Shown here: one piece after another, positions 60,570 to 64,000 of the stretch
How positions within the stretch are numbered: position 1 is the first letter of the stretch
How the letters are laid out: each line of letters opens with the position of its first letter
Assembly: GCA_963930655.1 (NCBI GenBank)
Contig: OZ005606.1
Span: 21,430,001 to 21,494,000, forward strand
Origin: Myrica gale
Taxonomy: Eukaryota > Streptophyta > Magnoliopsida > Fagales > Myricaceae
Direction: 5' to 3'
DNA: 64,000 nt
Notes under the pieces: model-generated
Told to the model about the DNA's origin: nothing
The model's input: only the letters and a program-made list of their open reading frames with translations
Database searches by the model: none
Position numbers and translations under genes: made by a program

Positions 60570-61763
60570 CGGTTTTTAATTTATTCATTTATTTTGTTTT
60601 GTGGTCTGTGGGAGACGGGGTACAATTAGAGGAGGAAGATGAAACAGCTCTTCCCATGATGGGATCTCACTGGAGGTTCTTTGACTAATTTCTTTTCAGG
60701 GGTTTTCACCCCTGAAGATGTCCCATATAGCCTATATGACACCCGAAGACAGAAGGCGTATTTCCAGTTGGTTTTTGATTGGGACTTTGGCTTTATTTCT
60801 AGTCTATTCCTCTCTTACTCCTATCAAAGACTACTCCTGGTTAAACTAATGGATCTTCAATTACGTTCAACCTGTTAAAGCAGATTGTTCAATCCTGGAA
60901 CTTTATATCTTGGTATGCATGAAGAGGTTGGAAGTTCAAGAGCAAAGGTCATATAACTTCAATTCTGTAATTAAAGGTCAACTCCTGATATACTTTTCTT
61001 CTTTGTCATAATTCTGTTACCATTACCAAGTTTGTCAATACTTACGAGTTTTTCATGCTCGGCAGAGTACAAAAGCATACATGATGCGTTCCAGACATCT
61101 GATTATTATGTGCGAAACGTGTGCTTCCGGGTATGAATAGCTCTGCAAATTTTATGAAGGATCTTAAAGGACTTGTTTGGCTACTTGAACCCAGTTGTAG
61201 GACCAGTTTCTCAGCGTTCTCTCGCAGCATGCTGCCCCCAATCTTCTGACATTATTTTGCTCCAACTTCTGTAGGCATTTGAACACCTTCTACAACGTGA
61301 ACTAATATGTTTTACAGACAATAGAGGGCATAGCCAATCTGTTGAATTTCGTCCAGTGAAGCTTCTAATCTCATCCCACGAGCTACATCAGGGGCTAAAA
61401 TCATATCGCTCCTGTCCTGTAAGTTGCTCTTGGAAAACGTGTTATTGCGTGCATCCCTCTATGACATATCAAGTGCAAAAGGATATTTTTTTTTTTATCC
61501 ATATGGATGAACTCTAGGTTTTATGGACTCTGGATATTTTTATGAGCTCGCTGAAACCTCTTTTCCTTTGTTTTCTTTTTGGTTTGTTTCTATTGTTGAC
61601 CCATTTTCTATTAAAATTGTGCTCTCGGTGTGAATTATCAATATAAGTGCAACAGTATTACAGTCGTAGCATTCAATGATCTTTGTCAAAGTCTGTAATA
61701 AATGTATTATTTTGCTTATCTTGGCAGGTCATTCTTCTCAAGTTAATGGATCGCGAAGCTTAA
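55487..61763 (+). CDS. ORC4: Origin recognition complex subunit 4, 419 aa
   Basis: AAA+ subunit of the six-protein complex that marks replication origins and loads MCM. Sixteen exons: 55487-55596, 55836-55926, 56030-56086, 56937-56984, 57683-57733, 57815-57858, 57934-57997, 58194-58280, 58532-58623, 58735-58816, 60013-60098, 60210-60319, 60884-60976, 61066-61130, 61275-61418 and 61728-61763. All phases fit and sum to 420 codons including the stop; Arabidopsis ORC4 is of similar size. The Walker A loop GPGGSGK lies at residues 59-65, where other plants usually have GPRGSGK. Walker B is VVFVLDEFD, with the acidic pair at 148-149. SSVTEACNNSILLL, LHSDDNCAFKEIARQLC, RVRSRFSHRKLLFLPP, SGLLSLENFKTAL, QTSDYYVRNVCFRAFEHL and ELHQGLKSY follow in order. 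No damage was seen. Confidence 0.96.
55681..55691 (-). promoter_or_regulatory. Second E2F-type site, ORC4 intron 1
   Basis: TTGGCGGGAAA, the exact reverse complement of the upstream 11-mer TTTCCCGCCAA, lies 85 bp into intron 1 and 236 bp from the first site. Confidence 0.6.
59630..59880. repeat. Dispersed repeat in ORC4 intron 10
   Basis: Contains AAAGTTTAAGCTATTAGGAAG and TTTCATTATTTAAATTATAT. A shorter relative occurs at about 39490-39565 (AAAGCTTAAGCAGTTAAGAAG and TTTTATTATTTAAATTATAT). Its origin is unknown. Confidence 0.5.
60528..60565. repeat. (CT)n microsatellite in ORC4 intron 12
   Basis: About 17 CT units, coding-strand pyrimidine. Confidence 0.9.
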
Positions 61764-62419
61764 TGCACTTGAGGAGGGACATATAGTTGGAATGCTTGAC
61801 TGCTGCTTCTGCGGGACGATAGCCAAAAAACGGGGACTCTTCCATTGGCTGCAAAATTATACGAATTTATTTAACATGTATTCGGCTGCTAACAAAATCG
61901 ACAAATCTGTCCCCTGCACTGTTTCAGTGAAACTGTTGCTATATATTAATCGAAATTCTCTACAATCTTTCTCCCTTCTCATTAAGGCTGTCCACCTTAG
62001 GCCCCCTTCCTTCTGTTATCAATTGCCGCCATTGGAATTTTGTTGTGGCTTTCGTTTTACCTTCTTGTTTTTTTTTGGTGCAGCTATACTTAAGGTGGGT
62101 TTGAGAAGTAAAATTTTAGGTATTGGGTTTAATGAAAAAGTGAAGATAGGTAATTTTTTATATTTTTTGTAGTGAAAAGTAATGATTTGATGGGGGGAGA
62201 GAGATTATATTGTAATATTTATTGTGTTAAAATTTTATAACACAAAGATAACCTTATGCGTATTCGCCCCCCACTCATGAACTATTAGATGAGAGGTGCA
62301 CTTCCTGCTACGTCCCCAACCCCATTTCTCTGTTCGTTTGCTTACGTGCATTTTCTACGTACCACATGCATGACACAAGCTGGATTGTAATCCGTTTACT
62401 AGCAGCTCTGATGTGGAAC
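61764..62419. other. 3' flank of ORC4
   Basis: Probable 3' untranslated region to about 62050, then AT-rich sequence (TTAAGGTGGGTTTGAGAAG onward). No gene was recognised. Confidence 0.5.
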
Positions 62420-63053
62420 TAGGGGCGGCTCAATAGGTAGGTGAGGCAATTGTCTAAGAACTCTTAATTATGAGGACTTATATTAAAGTAAAATTAAAAT
62501 TAAAAAAAAGCTTAATTTTTTAAAAATAAAACTTAAGAAATGCTTACAAAATAGCAACATCTAAAATTTAGTTTTATAAAATTGAAATTTAAAATGAAAA
62601 ACTGGACATCCTAGAAAGTAGAAACAAGTACTATTATCTAATAACAGTCTAACCTATCAGTTTTTACTCACTTTTCAAAATATGTGTCAATTTTCAATAA
62701 AATTCTTCTCCTAAAACATAACATGACTACTTTATTATTAATTAACTTAGCAATTTTATCTAAAAGTTATAAAAAATTATTTACTAACAACTATGTCAAG
62801 ATAGATTAAAAAGTTCAACAATTTTATCTATTGAAACTATTTATTGGCTGAACTTGAATACATAAAAATAATTAATTATTAGCTAATTTTGAATACAGAA
62901 GGATAATTAATAATTATGTATCGAAAAAAGGCAAGGAGCAAATTTATGATTTTATTTTTCTAACTAAAAGAATTCATTTTTATAACTTACCTACAGCCCA
63001 AACATATCTAGAAAAAAAAAATACCTACAGCCCAAACATGTTGAGCCGCCCTG
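62420..63053. mobile_element. Non-autonomous hAT element, about 630 bp
   Basis: Ends are TAGGGGCGGCTCAA and, reverse-complemented, CAGGGCGGCTCAAC, the same style as the elements at 18090 and 23517. The flanks GTGGAACT and GTGGACTT look like a worn target duplication, offset by a base or two. Near the right end, TACAGCCCAAACAT is present twice. The core is AT-rich and non-coding. Confidence 0.7.
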
Positions 63054-63161
63054 CGTGGACTTCATGTTGGTTTAGCATTTCCCGGTAAAAAATGGCAACA
63101 TTCTTGCGAGCATTGTGCTCTTTTTGGTCTTCTTTTCTCGCAATGCCTTGATCTGAACCGT

Positions 63162-63775
63162 CGAGGGTGGGTATATATTATTGTTCAAACCGAAATTTTC
63201 GGTTCCGGTACAGGTTTCAGTACCTAAACCGAATATTATTTTAGTGAAATTTCAGAACCGAAACCAAAAATTTTAGTAAAAATATCAGAATTTCCGGTTC
63301 CGATACAATTTTTTTAATTTTAAAAAAATTTTAATTTTAATTTAGAGTTTCTCTTTCAATTTAGATTATTTGATGAATGTTTAGTTATTTACTTATTTGT
63401 ATGGTTAATTATTTTTTTAGTAGTTTTTTATAAATTCAATTTAGAGTTTATTTTGACGGTGTTTATTTTGTTTTGAAATTTAGTTGTTTAGTTGTAATTT
63501 TAATTTAGATTTTATTTTGGAATCCTAAAATAATGAAATATTATTTTGGAATTTAGTTGTTTAGTTGTAATTTTAATTTAGAGTAATTTGGTTCACAAAA
63601 TACAATTAAAAAAAATTCATTTTTGAGTCAATGAGCCCAAATTAAATCTGTCTTTTTAGGCCCATATAAGGAACCGAAAATTCCGGTTCCGGTTTATTCC
63701 GGAACGGAATCAGAATAATAATTTTGATTTCGATGAGTACCGAACCTGAATGGCTCATTACAGTGCCCACCCTTA
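63162..63775. mobile_element. Non-autonomous hAT element, about 610 bp
   Basis: Ends are CGAGGGTGGGTATA and, reverse-complemented, TAAGGGTGGGCACTG. The flanks TGAACCGT (63154-63161) and TGAACAGC (63776-63783) match at 6 of 8. Subterminal blocks such as GGTTCCGGT and AATTCCGGTTCCGG pair with each other, as in the element at 30799, so the two belong to one family. The core is AT-rich with TTTAGTTGTTTAGTTGTAA repeats. Confidence 0.7.
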
Positions 63776-63783
63776 TGAACAGC

Positions 63784-64000
63784 CAAACCCCGTGTGAAGC
63801 ACTGATCTATATAGATTTTTATGCAGTTTTCTTAAGCACCAATGATACCATCTTAGCTGATTTTAAAATACTTATGAAAACAATAAACCTAAAGTTATGC
63901 GAGTCAAGCGGCGCATATTAAAGAAATTCACAAGCACAAAACGTTATAAAACAGAGGCGCTTTTGGAACGCTCGGACCAAAAAAAATATTAAAGGAGAGA
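63784..64000. other. Right edge of window, no feature
   Basis: AT-rich sequence with nothing recognised. Confidence 0.4.

Noticed and set aside
61792..62172. Open frame downstream of ORC4
   Set aside because: Lies in the probable 3' untranslated region and AT-rich flank; no family match.

Overview
The window is AT-rich nuclear DNA from a flowering plant, most likely a eudicot. The evidence is: genes split by GT-AG introns; a nuclear mitochondrial-targeted ATP synthase beta gene and a nuclear gene for a chloroplast TatC; plant MATE (DETOXIFICATION) transporters in tandem; and a heavy load of Mutator-like (MULE), hAT, LTR and SINE elements. I cannot name the species.

Layout. 1-2729 (minus): ATPB, missing its 3' end at the window edge, with a hAT-like element about 80 bp upstream of its ATG. 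3.2-9.7 kb: a foldback MITE, then a decayed MuDR-type MULE (left terminal repeat at 4.2 kb, transposase pseudogene 6872-9430) interrupted by a solo-LTR-like repeat. 9741-15888: a MULE with 100-bp terminal repeats and a 9-bp target duplication; it carries a FAR1-like transposase with two in-frame stops and an exon-like fragment that looks captured from a host gene. 18090-19161: a hAT element. 19984-27091: a 7.1-kb MULE with about 200-bp terminal repeats and a perfect 9-bp target duplication. It contains a degenerate GRF-zinc-finger gene and has itself been hit by a Tourist-like MITE, a hAT element and an LTR. 27158-28840: a probable solo LTR on the minus strand.

29.7-45.4 kb is a MATE transporter cluster, all on the plus strand: a 3' gene remnant (29698-30218), a complete 7-exon gene of 498 aa (35488-39861) and a complete 7-exon gene of 482 aa (43075-45365). 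The two complete genes share identical sizes for exons 2-6. 46565-52764 is a cyclin-D1-binding-protein-1-like gene broken by two in-frame stops and a frameshift. Its introns hold a tRNA-derived SINE (19-bp target duplication) and a 2.6-kb MULE derivative.

53228-61763 is a head-to-head pair: TATC (minus, 4 exons, 358 aa) and ORC4 (plus, 16 exons, 419 aa), whose start codons are 372 bp apart. The same 11-bp E2F-type site occurs in opposite orientations just upstream of the ORC4 ATG and in its first intron. Two more hAT elements (62420-63053 and 63162-63775) close the window.

The host genes are ordinary: energy metabolism, thylakoid protein export, replication licensing and metabolite efflux. 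What stands out is the transposon structure, where several elements can be delimited to the base by their target duplications, and the divergent TATC/ORC4 control region. I saw no evidence of a wholly new molecular system. All exon boundaries were read by eye from frame continuity and splice sites, with family sequences recalled from memory.
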